Numbered from the stretch's first letter, positions 25,765 to 38,803 are shown. The stretch: DNA of 64,000 nucleotides from Euonymus europaeus (GCA_963580455.1 OY756968.1:6547544-6611543); one strand, 5' to 3'. The notes: generated by a model not told the origin, from the letters alone. A program made the numbers and translations.

Positions 25765-27688
25765 ATTATAGTAATAATATTCGGGTTGCTTTTCTACTTA
25801 CAAGATATTTTCGCAGAGACAAAACCTTTGCTGCCGAGTGCCGACTGTGAGTCTGTGAAGACCGAACCTTGGCACTGTCCTCGTGTCATATTGGGTAAAT
25901 ATGATTGAATAGCATATGGATGAATTAGTTTGAACAAGACAACTATTTTACTTGAGCCATCAATTTCAAGCAACCTTTTTCTTCCACAAATTTGTGTTCG
26001 GTCAAATTTCACTTACAAAAAAACTTCGGGTCTACTGTCATTGGTTTTCATCCATGGTTTTCCTCATGAAACAAAAAAAATTAGGTCTACCACAGACTTT
26101 CAAAACAATAACCTGCCTAATTAGATAACGACAATCATTTTCTTATACTGTGTCTAGCAATTGATATAAGAGTGACTTTAAAAAATTAGAAAATTATATT
26201 GAAACGAAGTGACAGCTGGCTTGACATGCAACTAAAGGTCTTGTTTGGGAGAGATGTTGGGAAGTGTTCATGAATAAGCGAATCCCTCCGAATATTTACT
26301 TGACGCAAATACTTCAAGATGTTCGGAGGGGTTCACGAAACCCTCCCAACACTTCCCAACCCCTCATTTTGAAGGATTGAGAGGTGTTCACTCACATAAA
26401 TCCTCTAACCCCCTCTCAACCCCTTTCAACCCTTATAAATATCAAACAATAATTTACTTTTATGAACCTTGCTCAATCCAACACCTCTCAACCCAACCCC
26501 TCTCAACTCAATTCCTCCAAACTCTCATGCTAAGCATAGTCTAAGTAAAAATGTGTGTCGTAGTCCACGGTAGATTTGGGCTTAGCCCACTTATTGATTT
26601 TCACGGATTCAAAAAGAGAAAGTATATGTAACTCTCAATGAAATGTGTACGGCTAACCAATATGACAAATGAAGGACATGCACATGCATTTGGCTTGGTA
26701 TTGAGAACGTTCTAACTTTTTAAAACTTAAATAGGCTTTTGCTTTATACTTTTGGATGTGGCCGATGATTGAGGATAGTATTTAGGATTTAGAATTTAGG
26801 ATACCCCGAACCCTAACCAACCTTAATCTTGATCAAATCCAACAGCTTAAAATAAAAGTATGCAAATTTAACAATGTAAAGACATGCTCATTATAGAATT
26901 TCTATGTCTTTTTTTCCAAAAAAAAATATAGTTAGACTTGTAAAACCGATCAATTTTCATCCGCTCTTATTTCTTATATGTCCCTACTGTAAGGATGTGG
27001 TATATCTAAAAACTAATCAACATAACCATGTGATATTACACGTCAACCATCTAGTCATCATCTTGCTTTATTTTTGTTCCTTTTAATTTGAACGGATATT
27101 CTTTCTTTTGTTGTGTTAGTCGCCTTCATTAAGAGTTTTTTTGCTTTGGTTGTTGTCATCGCGAATATATTTAAATTGTGATCCATATTTTTTACAAAGC
27201 CCAACAACAAAATTTAACTTTAGTATCTGCATTCGCTCCTAACCAAAAAGAAATTATTAAAAATAAATCATCGGTATCTATATATTAACCCGTTTGCTTG
27301 CATCGTTCGGTAAATAAAAGCTGTTGGTTTTTTTTAATTTAAGAAAAAAAATTAATTGACAATTGTGAGATATATTTAATCAATTGAATTTTGACAATTG
27401 AATGATTTTGTGCAAGGAAGTAACTTACTTCAGAGATACAGTAGCCTACGTGGATTATGTGATAATGCTTAATACTATAAGTTGTTGCTTAGAATATTAA
27501 GTGGAGTTATGATGCATATTTAAATGGTGGAGTTAATAGAGCTGAACTACAAAACAATCTCCTCAAATAACTGTACAAAAATAGTCTTTCTCTCTACCTT
27601 TAGATTAAATGTTTTAATCTCCACCATTAAAACAAAAATTGCATGAATGTTTATCTTGTCCCAATTAATAATTTGATGTCATTTGTCT

Positions 27689-27960
27689 TACTACAAGAAA
27701 TTTTCGAATTATCGACAAAATTTTTCGTCTGTAATATTGATTATCGGTTGAAAATTTATGTTCTTAAAACTCTTGTTGGTAATCTAAACACTTATGAGAA
27801 AAAATTTGTTGGTAATTATCGATGGATTTTTTCCGTTGATAAATATCGATAGAAATTTCATCGGTAATCCGTCAGGAAAAAAATGACATTGATAATATGT
27901 TGACAAAAAAAAAATCGTCTACAATCCGTTGGCAGAAAAATATATATTTTTAATTCCATG
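27689..27960. mobile_element. Possible CACTA-type terminal fragment
   Basis: The stretch opens with CTACAAGAAA, which resembles the CACTACAAGAAA end of plant CACTA elements. Several ATCGATGGATTTTTTCCGTT-like subterminal motifs follow in both orientations. No second end was found, so this is at best a remnant. Confidence 0.35.
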
Positions 27961-29406
27961 GGTCAAAAAATAATAATGAATTTGTTATTATCGCCCTGTT
28001 AAATTTTTCGTTAAGCAAGCTAAATTTCCATTTTTGTCATATTCTTTTTATAATAAAATTAAAAAAAATTGTAAATGTTAATTGTGTCAACGTCCAGATG
28101 TCGTGCATTAAAATGAACTATATATCGTCTAATTTTTTTATCAAACTGAACGCTAGTAAAATCCGAGTTAATATGATATATTGAAGAAGGGACTTTCTAA
28201 ATACATCCAATCTGATACAACCACTCTATTCGGCTTGACTAATGATTTGTAATGACAAGACACACATCAGGTGTGGACTAAAAAATTTGACTCCAAATAA
28301 ATAAATTAAACAAATCTCATTTGGGTCCCACGTGTTAGGTCTTGAGAGGTTGTGACTGATGATATGTACACATTTGCTTCTGTCGTTATTGTAAAGTTAC
28401 TTTTTTGCCCCTTCTTGAAATTGCGTGGAGGGGAGAGAAGTCTTTGAAGGAGAGGGTATGGGTTCACATGTATGTAGCTTCATTAGGGGAACATGGCATC
28501 CTATAGGAGTGTAAATCATTAGTCCACGACTATTTGGATTATCATTCATTCTATTAATTCTTTTTTAATTATCTATTAATCATTGGATTATGTCAATATT
28601 TTATGTACCCAATAGCGATAGTAATATGTTGGTGAGAAATATAGGTAAGAAGAGAAGGAGAATGTATGAGATAATTATAATGGAACATATCTTATCCACG
28701 TAAAATTGGAGAAGAATAAGCTTAAAATGTAAAAATAAAAAACATACTGATCAGTAAAAAAGGTACGCAATCGATATTTTAGTAACTGTTAACGAACTCC
28801 GTTTTGAGTGAACTATATATTGTTGGAAACGGAACGAAGACAGAAATGTAACATGTGTTAATATGTTTAAATAAATTTGTTTTAAATAAGTTTCACGGTA
28901 TATTATTTGTGTCAAACAAAAATTGAATGGATCTTAAAAAAGACATGATAATTTTGAACCGTTAAATATAAATTCGAAACATTTTATCTCAATTTTTACT
29001 ATTTATTTTATTTTTGTTTGACATAATTAATATACCGTTAGACTTGTAATCTTGATCAAAACACATCTATAATTTTAAAAAGTAATTTTTTTTTTAAATT
29101 CATCGAAATTGATTTATAGCGAGGTCTGCTATTTCTACAGCAGACCCTAACTACCCGATATTGATTGTAGGCAGCACCAACCTGCTGGATCCCACAGCCT
29201 GGCCAAAGTGTTCCTTAATTCGTTGATCAATTAAATTTTGGTTAATCCTCATTTTTCTCGAGTAATCAATGTATGTTATTGAAATATTTCAAAAATATTC
29301 ATATTATTTAAATATTTTCCCTCAAACTTTCCAATTCCATATCAATCTATTGTTTCATAAAGTGAAAGCCGGATTTGACACTGAACCTTTTATAGTGAGT
29401 TGGGAT

Positions 29407-29790
29407 CAGTGTTTTAAAATTTGCTAGACGCGAATTGAGCGGCTGGCTAACTCTAACGCCTAGACCGTTTAGGCGGATCTTAGGCAATTGTTTAGCAGAT
29501 GTATTCATTACTAATATTTTATACATATTCCTACTTTATTCAGACTTATAAACATTGAAATAAAAATAAAATGTGATTATTATATTTTAATATTAATTAT
29601 AAGAATCTAACTCGTGAGTTTAAGAAATAATTTTGTCTTTGTTGGTGCAATTTTGACAATTAAGCAATTTTGACAATTAAGCGTAGCCTAGACAGTGTTC
29701 TAGACAAGTTAGGCAGAGACTATACGACCGGCCGCATAGAGCAACCCAATTGCTCTTATTCGGGCTAGACGGCCGCATTTTAAAACATTG
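29407..29790. mobile_element. hAT-type MITE, 384 bp
   Basis: Ends CAGTGTTTTAAAAT and ATTTTAAAACATTG are inverted repeats matching at 13 of 14 positions. A perfect 8-bp target duplication GTTGGGAT flanks them (29399-29406 and 29791-29798), the size made by hAT transposases. The interior is non-coding. The same end motif closes the decayed hAT element near 61008. Confidence 0.85.
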
Positions 29791-29798
29791 GTTGGGAT

Positions 29799-30918
29799 AT
29801 AGGTAGCTCGGAATAGGATGAGTGTAATTAGAAATACCTTATTTTCAAGAACATATTCTGTGGCAATGACTCTTTTGAAACCCATTAATAACAAATTTGA
29901 ATAATGTTAGATAGAGCAGAAATTTTGATAGCTTATCAGCTGAGTACCATCTCCATCCCGATTATAGTGTTGGGTACACATAGGTCAAAAAGTGGATACT
30001 AGACATACATCGGAATTTCAAGTCAAATCACTAATCCCCATCAAATGTAGCCATTTGTAAGTTATTTAAAAATATTTAACTAAAAATTTGAAAAAAGAAA
30101 AAGAAAGCAGCCGACACACTGTATAACAGAGGGCTGTGGGTAAATAATGGGGTTTATTTATATTCTCCCTTTGTGTACAATTTGGTTATGATATTTGTCA
30201 AATAAAAAATATTTTAAAAAATTAAAGAAACAAAAATAATAAAGATTTTAGCGATTACCGTCGCCAAAGAATTTCATGTTAGACTCATATATTGAGTGTG
30301 ATGTCACACATTGTTAGAATATATTTTTAATGATTTTCATTGAGATATCTAATATTACTAGAAAGAAAAAAAACACACGATATCTGCACCATTTGAGATG
30401 CATTATTGAACGAGTACACTAAGTACGTATTGTATTTACTATTATAATAAGTAATTAAGTAATTAGGTAAATTAAGGTCCTGAGATTATATTATTCAAAG
30501 TTGGTTATGACATGGTTGAATCAAATACAAATATATGGAATGGTTTACAAAATCCTTGCATTTTCTAATGAAACTATGTTTGGATAGGGATAAAAAGAAG
30601 AGAACGAAAATTTTGAGGGTAATTTGAATGAAATATAAAAATGATGTGATGCATACATGGAGATTCTCAATTTTAGTGCCTGTTTTGTAGAGACATTTAT
30701 GTAGCCTATGACTTTGGTGACTTATGGTGGCCCAATTTTGGGTGGATATATGACTGGACAAATTTTAAATTGGAAATATCAAATAAATACACTTCTCACT
30801 GTTTGGAGCTCAAGGTCAACCATTCGACCACCAATCGAAGTTGGTGACCCACTGATTTGAAACACTAGAGCACCATAACTCATTCCCCCAACCTTCTTTT
30901 GTTGTCAACATCCATCTA
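29799..30918. other. Intergenic DNA
   Basis: AT-rich sequence between two MITEs. I see no gene or structured repeat in it. Confidence 0.6.
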
Positions 30919-31184
30919 CTCCTTCCGTCCCATTTTAATTGTCATCTATTCCTTTTTGGGATGTCCCAAAATACATGTCCATTTTAATTAATGAAAACTA
31001 TTTTTTCTCATTTTTTCCTTATTTGCCCTTAATTTGAAAAGCTCAATAACCATGCACATTAATTATAGTGCCAAAGTATTTGTCATTATAAATAGAGGTA
31101 TAAAAGTCAAATTGAAAGCGAATTAAATATTTTCTTAAACTGTGTGAAAAAATGAAGGGGATAATTAAAATGGGACGGATGAAG
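30919..31184. mobile_element. Stowaway MITE (Tc1/mariner type), 266 bp
   Basis: The left end CTCCTTCCGTCCCATTTTAA and the right end, read on the other strand, CTTCATCCGTCCCATTTTAA agree at 18 of 20 positions and match the known Stowaway end. TA dinucleotides flank both ends (30917-30918 and 31185-31186). No coding capacity is seen. Confidence 0.9.
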
Positions 31185-31186
31185 TA

Positions 31187-32850
31187 TTTTTTTTAGCACA
31201 CAAAATTTTACTTTTAAATCATAAATAAATATGCGGTGTTCATCCTAACAACTTTAAGAATATATTAGAATTGTCATTTTTTTCACCTTTAAATTATTTT
31301 TTATTTCGAATAAAAAATACATATTAAATTTGTTAGGATAAATACCACATATTTACGATTTTTTGGAAAAAACAAAAATCGTGCCAAAAACAGCTTTGCA
31401 GGCTGCTTTGCAGTAGGGCCTGCTGCTGTAAAACAATTACAAAAGGCCCTAGCCATCCAACAAAATACATTTGTGTTGTGTCCCCCATAAAAGAACTAAT
31501 TAAGGCCACAAGGACAAGTCTACTGCCTTCTGTTGCTTTCGAATCCCATCATGCTGAAAGCCATAGAGAGGTGGCTGCAACTGCAACTCCTTTCACACCA
31601 AAAGAACAAATTAATGCGAGCCACACATGTACATTGTTATTAAATTTGTTTTAAATAAGTAATACCAATTTTATCATTAGTTAGTTTTTTTGGTGTGATG
31701 CTGGAAATCCTAAGGAGGGTGACTACCGATTGTCGATGGTTCATAAGTTTATGAGTTGTCACATTATCATCACTTGCAACTCACTTTATCAATTACTCAC
31801 GACCACATATGTTGTAATCAAAACCCTATACTTAAAATTGGTGATGACATCTCGTCATCGTGTCATGCCAAAATTTATATAACAAAAAAAGTGTTTTTTT
31901 TTGTTAAATTGTGACAACTGACTATCCACTTTGTTGTTGACTCTTTAGATGGGATGCAATTCTATTATGGCCCGATGTGTTAGAAATTTGTGGTCAATGT
32001 CAAAGTTAATAGAATTGCTACGATGAATCTGACTTTGAGTCTAATAATTGTACGAGGTAAAAAAAAATCTCAAATATCTCTGAAAATTTTGAATTGATTA
32101 AGAGGGCACTCCACCAAACAAATAAATAAACTAAAAGAGTTTGAATATAAGTTATATGTACAAAACTATGTCTGATCTGAATAATCAATTTGTCGAATTC
32201 GGATTAAATTAAATTTGAACATAAGTTATATGTACAAAATTCAGGTACAAACTAAAAGAGTTTGTCCTGTTTAAAATTGAGTTCATATCCAAACACAAAA
32301 ATGTTGTCCAATTTAATGGTTCGAACCCTAATTCGGATTGGATTATTGTCTGATTTACTTATCTGGATTTAAATCAAGGTACGGTAAATTAAGTACGTCC
32401 GAAAATCTAAACCAATCATAATTCAAATATGCAAATATTTTATAGACACCTTATATTATCCGACCCGGATACAAATTTTTGTCACCCTTAGTAATGAGGC
32501 CTGCATGCCTACATGAGTCACACCTTTATTAATAAGCATAATTTTGGTTCCTTCATTAATGGGTCAAGCCTTGCTTGGTGGCCAACATAGTTAGTCACAA
32601 GTTCACAATCGGTAAGATTTGATTGTGAGACTATTCGCCCAACTAGAAAATATTCAATCGACATGGTCAATGTGTTTCTGTCCATCCCCCCTTAATTATT
32701 TGGACCACTAAAAAGGCAAGGTTGGTATTTCTACACCTCTCGCATTTTTCTATTTATGTCGACAGTTAAAGAAGATGGTTTTGAAAATATGGCGTGCAAT
32801 TAACTTGTTGTTTTTTATTTTTATTTTATAAACGTCATCAGGATGCCCTT
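31187..32850. other. Intergenic DNA
   Basis: AT-rich sequence without a recognisable gene. The left edge of the copia LTR that ends at 33121 lies somewhere near the end of this stretch but could not be placed. Confidence 0.55.
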
Positions 32851-33079
32851 AGTTGCAGTGCTACCATATATTTATAGAAATAATACTGAAGAAAATAAAT
32901 TCTTCTTATCATTTGATGTATGCATGTACGTAGAGTATATATACAACCTTGGTTCTATGATTTGTTACAATCCTAGGAATTGGGGAATTGATACAGTCCT
33001 TACATTTAGGAGCTGATACGTATCTATATAAGGTAAACTGACTAACAATAATATGGGAGAAGATTATGGAACGCATATG

Positions 33080-33121
33080 GTAACAAAGTGATGAAGAGAT
33101 TATCATGAAATATCTCTATCA
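33080..33121 (-). repeat. Start of a Ty1/copia 3' LTR
   Basis: On the minus strand the LTR starts TGATAGAGATATTTCATGAT directly after the end of the copia pol frame. It continues leftwards past 33080 for probably 200 bases or more. These 42 bases recur with one difference at 33544-33585. Confidence 0.7.
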
Positions 33122-33245
33122 TGCCCCCGCAAGATGGAACTTCGGGAGGAGATTCCAATCTTGGACTTCAGATGAAGAAAGCGGGTCCGAGAAAGCGGCT
33201 TGGTGAGTGCATCAGCTAACTGGTCTGCAGATGAAACATGACTAG
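33122..33245 (-). pseudogene. Ty1/copia RNase H C-terminus
   Basis: Read on the minus strand this encodes the typical copia Pol tail, with SADQLADALTKPLSRTRFLH, then a K-I-G-I-S-S segment, SSILRGH and a stop just inside the LTR. Only the last ~40 codons remain. The neighbouring reverse transcriptase piece (33246-33543) lies on the opposite strand, so the element was rearranged. Confidence 0.8.
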
Positions 33246-33543
33246 CTCATGTTAACCACTTTATTCAACTGTTGGCGCAAACAGGTTTTCCTTAAAAGAC
33301 TTGGGCAGTTATTTTCTCGGTGTTGAAGTGCGTGCCCATTCCAAAGGTTTATTTCTGTCTCAGCATCGCTATATCATGGAGTTTCTCAAACGCACTCACA
33401 TGCTTGATGCAAAGCCGGTTGCCTTCCCAATGGCCACAGTGCTTGTACTCGCTCTTCTTTCCGGCACAACACTCTCAGACCCCTCAGAATTTTGCACTAT
33501 TGTTGGTGGACTACAGTATCTATCCCTCACAAGCCCATACATT
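33246..33543 (+). pseudogene. Ty1/copia reverse transcriptase fragment, inverted
   Basis: The plus strand encodes part of a copia RT (RVT_2): SYFLGVEVRAHSKGLFLSQH, RTHMLDAKPVA, then DPSEFCTIVGGLQYLSLTSP. One codon appears missing around GS-YFLGV compared with relatives. The fragment starts abruptly near a CATG at 33238-33241 and ends at the LTR fragment at 33544. It is opposite in orientation to the RNase H tail next to it. Confidence 0.85.
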
Positions 33544-33585
33544 GTAACAGAGTGATGAAGAGATTATCATGAAATATCTCTATCA
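33544..33585 (-). repeat. Truncated Ty1/copia 5' LTR end
   Basis: These 42 bases match 33080-33121 with one difference. In minus orientation they are the first 42 bases of the 5' LTR, which is cut off and joined to the inverted RT fragment. Confidence 0.75.
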
Positions 33586-35081
33586 ATATTGACTCATGTA
33601 TTAAAAATTAAATAATGTTATGGTACTCAACTTTGAGGTACCTAATATATATAACCAAGCCCATATGACATGTCACATAGACATGCCATGTGAGACAGGT
33701 TTTTAAAATTTAATTTTCCTCTTTTATGTTCATTTCTATTTTATTCAAAATTTGAAGATCAAATACTCACCCTTTTATATTTATATTCCTCTCATTTTCA
33801 TCTTTTCTCTCATTTTTTTTCTCTCTAGAGGGCATTTTTTGACACCAATTCGCGTCTCTCTATGAACCTACTATACGCAACAAATTTTGCGTGTAAATTT
33901 AATACATTTAAAACTTGATACAAATTACAAATTTGAATAAAAGTGAACTTGATATCTTATCTTGACATATTCAACTTGAACACTGAATTCTCTGATTCAC
34001 AGTTGAATGCTTCAAACAATTTATATGAATTTGTAATAAATTTATGCTGGATTTGATTTGATGGACTTCGACTTGAGATTTGAAGAATCTGGAATTTGCA
34101 CTTTCAAGACTTGACTTGAAGCACTTGAACTTGAAGGAATTAAGAAATTTCGAATTTGGAAACTTGCACTTGAATTTGAAGAACTTTGATTTGGAGGACT
34201 TAAAATTGAAGGAATTCAAAGAATTCCGAATTTGGAGACTTGCACTTCAAGAGAATTGAGGAGAGTTTTTCCAAAGTTCGTAAACTTTTCTTGTCCTCCC
34301 TTTTCTTCCAAATGAGCTAAAAGAGAGAGGTGAAATTTACTTTGACATACCCTTGGCCTTAACTTTGATATTAAGGGTATTATAGAGAAACCACCTAATT
34401 ATAAATTATCTCTTTGATTTTATTTTTATTTGATTTTAATTTGATTTAATTTGATCTTACCTTAGATTTTATCCCTTCAACCAACTCAATTTGATTTGGA
34501 CTCTTCAAAAATTAAATAATATTAATTTAATTTAGAAGGCTCTAGTAATTTAATTATTATTATTTTTAATGTCTAGAGATGGCACATCAAGTCTTAATTT
34601 ATCAATGATTATATAATTTAAGTGTTGAATTATTTCAACTATTTTGAGTAGGAGACCTATATCTAATTCTTTTCTTACTAACAAATAGAGTTCTACTTAG
34701 ATAGATTGGGAGATTTGACTTTAGCTAGGGCTCTTTACCATATAAAAGAGCCACTAACTCCAAGGCTTTCTCCTTACTTATTTTGCCCACAATTCCTTCC
34801 TGTAAGCATTCTTCCTTTATTTTCTTTGAATTTTTTAAACATTGAGATCCTTGGCTTTAAAGACTGAGTGAGCACGTCCAAATCTATAGAACCTCTTGTG
34901 TTCATGCATATTGATGAAACCATGCATATTAAAGATTCCTATTAGCCTCCATGAAACCATGCATATTGATGAAACCCTGCCATTCCCAGTGACGATAATC
35001 CGAATTTGGCCATTCTTTTTTTTTTTTGATGCAATAAACTTGCCTATCTAGATATGGGCATGGCCTATCTGTTTACAGATC
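33586..35081. other. Intergenic DNA
   Basis: No gene is supported. Bases 34030-34250 are a low-complexity patch of repeated GAATTTG and ACTTGAA motifs. A CCATGCATATTGATGAAACC motif occurs twice near 34900-34980. Confidence 0.6.
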
Positions 35082-35386
35082 TGTTAACCCCTTCAACCTT
35101 AACCTAAAGCAAGAGAGAATTGGAAGAAGATTGTAGAAGAAGAAGGAGACTCATTTCATTTCTGAACTTTCCAGTACACCACATACAGCTTATTTACTGT
35201 ATTTCTGTTATCAGTGAAGATAACAGACGTCAAGATTTACTGTCTTGATCAAACAAACTAACGGAAGTATTAACACCATTAGTAACTAACAGAATAAAAC
35301 AGCCAGTAATAAAGCTACAGCTGGCACAGTAGTTAACTAACAAAACTACACTACTTAACCAACTTGTTCACTACTGGAACGTATCA
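35082..35386 (-). repeat. Reina 3' LTR
   Basis: This 305-bp LTR starts TGTTAACCCC and ends ...AACGTATCA. It contains an 88-bp segment (within about 35260-35350) that is missing from the other LTR. On the minus strand a polypurine tract adjoins its inner edge. Confidence 0.88.
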
Positions 35387-35401
35387 ACTCATCCCTTCTC
35401 C
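35387..35401 (-). other. Reina polypurine tract
   Basis: The minus strand reads GGAGAAGGGATGAGT immediately before the TG of the 3' LTR, the expected primer for plus-strand DNA synthesis. Confidence 0.75.
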
Positions 35402-35448
35402 AAATGAACCTTGTCCACTAGGTTTCATCAGTAATCTTCAGTCAGCTC

Positions 35449-36129
35449 TCATAACTGGAAAAGAGGAAACTGAGCCTTGAAATCATCATAGTCTTCCCAT
35501 GTTGCTTCATCCTTGGTATGAGCCTGCCAATGCACCAAAATTTGAGTGCCTGCCTTATCACCCTTCTTATAAAGCCTTCTTTGTAAAATTGTCTCAGGAA
35601 TCTTCTGATGAAACAAACCATCATTAGTAACTTCTGGTAAATCCACATTGACAGTAATATTTGATCCCAAGTGGCGTTTCAAACAACTAACATGGAACAC
35701 CGGATGTATTTTGGTAGTTCCAGGTAAGTCTAGCTTGTATGCTACTTCTCCAACTCGTTCCAAAATTGCATATGGCCCATAGAATCGAGGATGTAATTTA
35801 TTGAAGGAATGCAAATGAAGAGCTGGCAGCTGATAGGGAACTAACTTCAAATAAACCATGTCACCAACTTGGAAAACTCTTTCAGACCTATGCTTATTGG
35901 CTTGAACCTGCATCCTTTCCTGAGCAGTCTGCAAATTAGATTTGAGCAAACCTAATAAAGCATCCCTTTGTAAAAGAGTTTGTTCAACGATGTCTAGCTT
36001 TGCAGATCCAAGCTCATAAGAAAATATATGAGGAGGAGGATATCCATATACAGCCTCGAATGGAGTGATTTTTGTGGCAGAATGGTATGAAGTATTAAAG
36101 CTCCATTCTGCCCAAGGAAGCCATTTCAC
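35449..36129 (-). pseudogene. Reina integrase C-terminus with chromodomain
   Basis: This 226-codon stretch continues the integrase frame after an in-frame TAG (36133-36135). It opens with WLPWAEWSFNTSYH and the ITPFEAVYGYPPP motif. The GPY/F-like region follows (YGPYAILERVGEVAYKLDLP), then HPVFHVSCLKRHLG. A chromodomain closes it (LVHWQAHTKDEATWEDYDDF). Chromodomains of this class bind modified histones and steer integration. The stretch itself is open, but its link to integrase is broken. Confidence 0.88.
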
Positions 36130-36132
36130 CCA

Positions 36133-38055
36133 CTACTTAGGTTGTAAGCTTGTAAAACATCTTAGATAAGTCTCCAAACATCTATTGACAACCTCTGTTT
36201 GGCCATCACTTTGAGGATGGTATCCAGAACTCATACACAACTTGGATCCTTGAATCTTAAAAAATTCTTTCCAGAAAGCACTTAAGAACACATGATCCCT
36301 ATCACTCACTATTGATGCAGGCATTCCATGCAATTTGAACACATGATCAATGAAGTGTTGTGCCACAATAGCTGCTGTATAAGGATGAGTTAATGATATG
36401 AAATGGCTGTACTTACTCAATCTATCTACCACCACCATGATAATAGTCTTGCCCCTACAACTTGGTAAGGCAACTATAAAATCCATACTTATATCTCTCC
36501 AAATCTGCTGTGGAATTGTTAATGGTTGCAATAAACCAGGTGGAGCTATAGTCTCATACTTGTTCTGTTGACAGACAGAACATTCAGCCACCTTCTGTCT
36601 AATGTCACGTTTCATTCCTCCCCAATAAAAACCTTTTTTAATCCTGTGATAGGTTTTTAAAACTCCAGGGTGCCCTGCTGTAGGAGTTGAATGAAATTCA
36701 TTGAATAATTTTTCTTTCCATGGAGAACTAGGATTCAAAACAATCCTGGTCTTGTATTTAAGGAACCCATTATCCAATGAAAAAACAGATTCAGCATCTG
36801 GATTGAGCAAAACTTCCTGCACCTTGGCCTTTATCCATTCATCGTGTTCTAAATCCCTTCTCAGGTCATCTAACCAGCCAAAATATGGGTAAGATATGGC
36901 AAAGTTTTCTTTAGAAACTGTTTCTTGTTTTTTTGAAGTAGAAGGCAAACGAGACAAAGCATCTGCAGCTTGGTTTTCAGCTCCATGTTTATGATGTATT
37001 TCATAATCAAAACCTAGTAACTTGGATACCCATTTCTGTTGGAAAGGTGAGTTAGCTCTTTGATCCAAGAAATACTTCAATGTTTTGTGATCAGTTTTAA
37101 TCACAAAATGTCTGCCTTGTAAATAATGTTGCCATTTCTTGACTTCATGTACAATGGCAAGCAATTCTTTTTCATAGGTTGATAAGGACTGATTTCTGGG
37201 ACCCAATGCCTGACTTGAAAAAGGTATAAGTCTGCCTTGTTGTTGCAAAACTGCTCCAATTCCATAATCTGAGGCATCACATTCCAAATCAAATGGAAAG
37301 GAAAAATCAGGCAATGCTAAAACCTGTGGGGAAGACATAACGTGTTTCAAGTTGTCAAAAGCTGCAGTAGCTAAATCATTCCAGTGGTAGTTATCTTTTT
37401 TGCTCAGCTGGTATAATGGCTGACAGATTTTTCCATAGTTGGGGATGAATTTCCTGTAATATCCTGTTAGTCCCAAGAACCCTCGAAGTTCTTTAATATT
37501 TGTAGGTACAGGCCAGTCTTGGATAGCCTGAAGTTTACCTGGATCTGCTGAAACCCCTTCAGCAGAAACAATATGACCTAAGTATTCAATCTTGTGCTGT
37601 CCAAAGGCACATTTTTGTCTTTTGAGTAATAGTTGATTGGATTGTATTACCTCAAAAGCATTCTGTAAATCCTTCAAATGAGCTTCCCATGATTGACTAT
37701 AGATTAAGATATCATCAAAGAAGACCAATATACTCTTTCTGAGATATGGCTTGAAAATACCATTCATTAAGCTCTGGAAACTTGCTGGTGCATTTGTAAG
37801 ACCAAAAGGCATTACAAGAAATTCGTAATGGCCTTCATGAGTTCTAAAGGCAGTCTTTGGTATGTCATCAGTATGCATCCTGATTTGATGATATCCAGCT
37901 CTTAAATCCAGTTTAGAAAAATATACTGCCCCATATAATTCATCTAAGAGATCATCAATAAGAGGTATTGGATACTTGTCTTTTATGGTGAGACTGTTGA
38001 GTTCTCTGTAATTCATGCACATTCTCCAAGTTCCTTCTTTTTTCTTAACTAACAA
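36133..38055 (-). pseudogene. Reina RT-RNase H-integrase
   Basis: A 640-codon open stretch without its own proper start. RT covers about residues 1-190, with SKLDLRAGYHQIRM and the catalytic FFDD at 112-115. RNase H covers about 250-370, with D260 (ECDAS) and D322 (KTDH). Integrase follows: zinc finger H455, H462, C492, C495, and the triad D525, D585, E621 with 35 residues between the last two. Catalytic residues are kept, but the N-terminal RT part lies in another frame upstream (38045-38485) and the C-terminus is cut off by TAG at 36133-36135. Confidence 0.9.
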
Positions 38056-38485
38056 GACTGGAGAAGAAAAAAGGCTGGCTATTTCTTATAAAACCAGCCT
38101 GCAACAATTCTTGAACTGCCTTCTCAATTTCTGTCTTTTGCAGGGGTCCATAATGGTATGGCCTCTTACTAACTGGTTGTGCATTTGCAACTAATGGTAT
38201 CCTATGATCAACTTCTCGTTGAGGTGGTAATGAAGATTGTGTCTGGAAGACAGCCACATATGAAGACAGTAAATAGTCCAATTCAGCCTGTTGTTGGATG
38301 GTCAATTTTTTTTCCATCTGGCAAAGTATGCAACTCCTGGAGTATAGTAATAACCCAAGACGAGAAGTAGACAAGTCTTTTGCAATCTGGTGGCAAGTAA
38401 CATCTTTAACCATACTACCATGCTGAACATGGTTCTGCAATTGACTGTTTAATTCATAAGATGCACCATTTTGAGTAAAATTCAT
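38045..38485 (-). pseudogene. Reina protease-RT linker and RT N-terminus
   Basis: This stretch contains DHRIPLVANAQPVSKRPYHY and QKTEIEKAVQELLQAGFIR, the usual start of gypsy RT. It changes frame near 38050-38080 at a T-rich/A-rich slip site relative to the RT body that follows. Confidence 0.85.
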
Positions 38486-38533
38486 CTGTAGGAGTTTGAA
38501 ATCCCATAAAACTGGACTAACTAACTGAAGCCA

Positions 38534-38803
38534 CTACACACCTAACACCACATCACAACCCCCAATAGGCAACACAAACAGATTGGTTTGGCATTGGTAA
38601 TTTCCCATGGTCAAATCCATTTTCCTGCAAGATCCCATGCCAATCACTTTTCCCCCATTTGCAACCATAACCTCAAAGGTTCTCGATCTGTCATATGTCC
38701 AACCTAATTGTTTCAACAATTTGGAGTCCACGAAATTGTGAGTACTCCCAGAATCAATTAAAACTGTAACTGGTTGCCTTTTAAGAAATCCCTTAATCTT
38801 CAT
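38534..38803 (-). pseudogene. Reina aspartic protease
   Basis: An 89-codon open stretch with the retropepsin active site VLIDSGSTHNFVD (D17-S-G) and a closing GCDVVLGV. Stops lie on both sides in the same frame (38816-38818 and 38534-38536), so it is detached from gag and RT. Confidence 0.88.

Larger units (their letters stand above)
23922..29398. other. Intergenic region upstream of squalene epoxidase
   Basis: AT-rich DNA without a recognisable gene. It holds a short tandem duplication, a TA microsatellite and a possible CACTA remnant, listed separately. The stretch 26240-26530 is low-complexity and rich in CAACCCCTC-type motifs. Confidence 0.6.

Noticed and set aside
26240..26530. Possible MITE with GTTTGGGAG / CTCCAAAC ends
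   Set aside because: The inverted match is short and imperfect, with no target duplication; low-complexity sequence is a simpler explanation.
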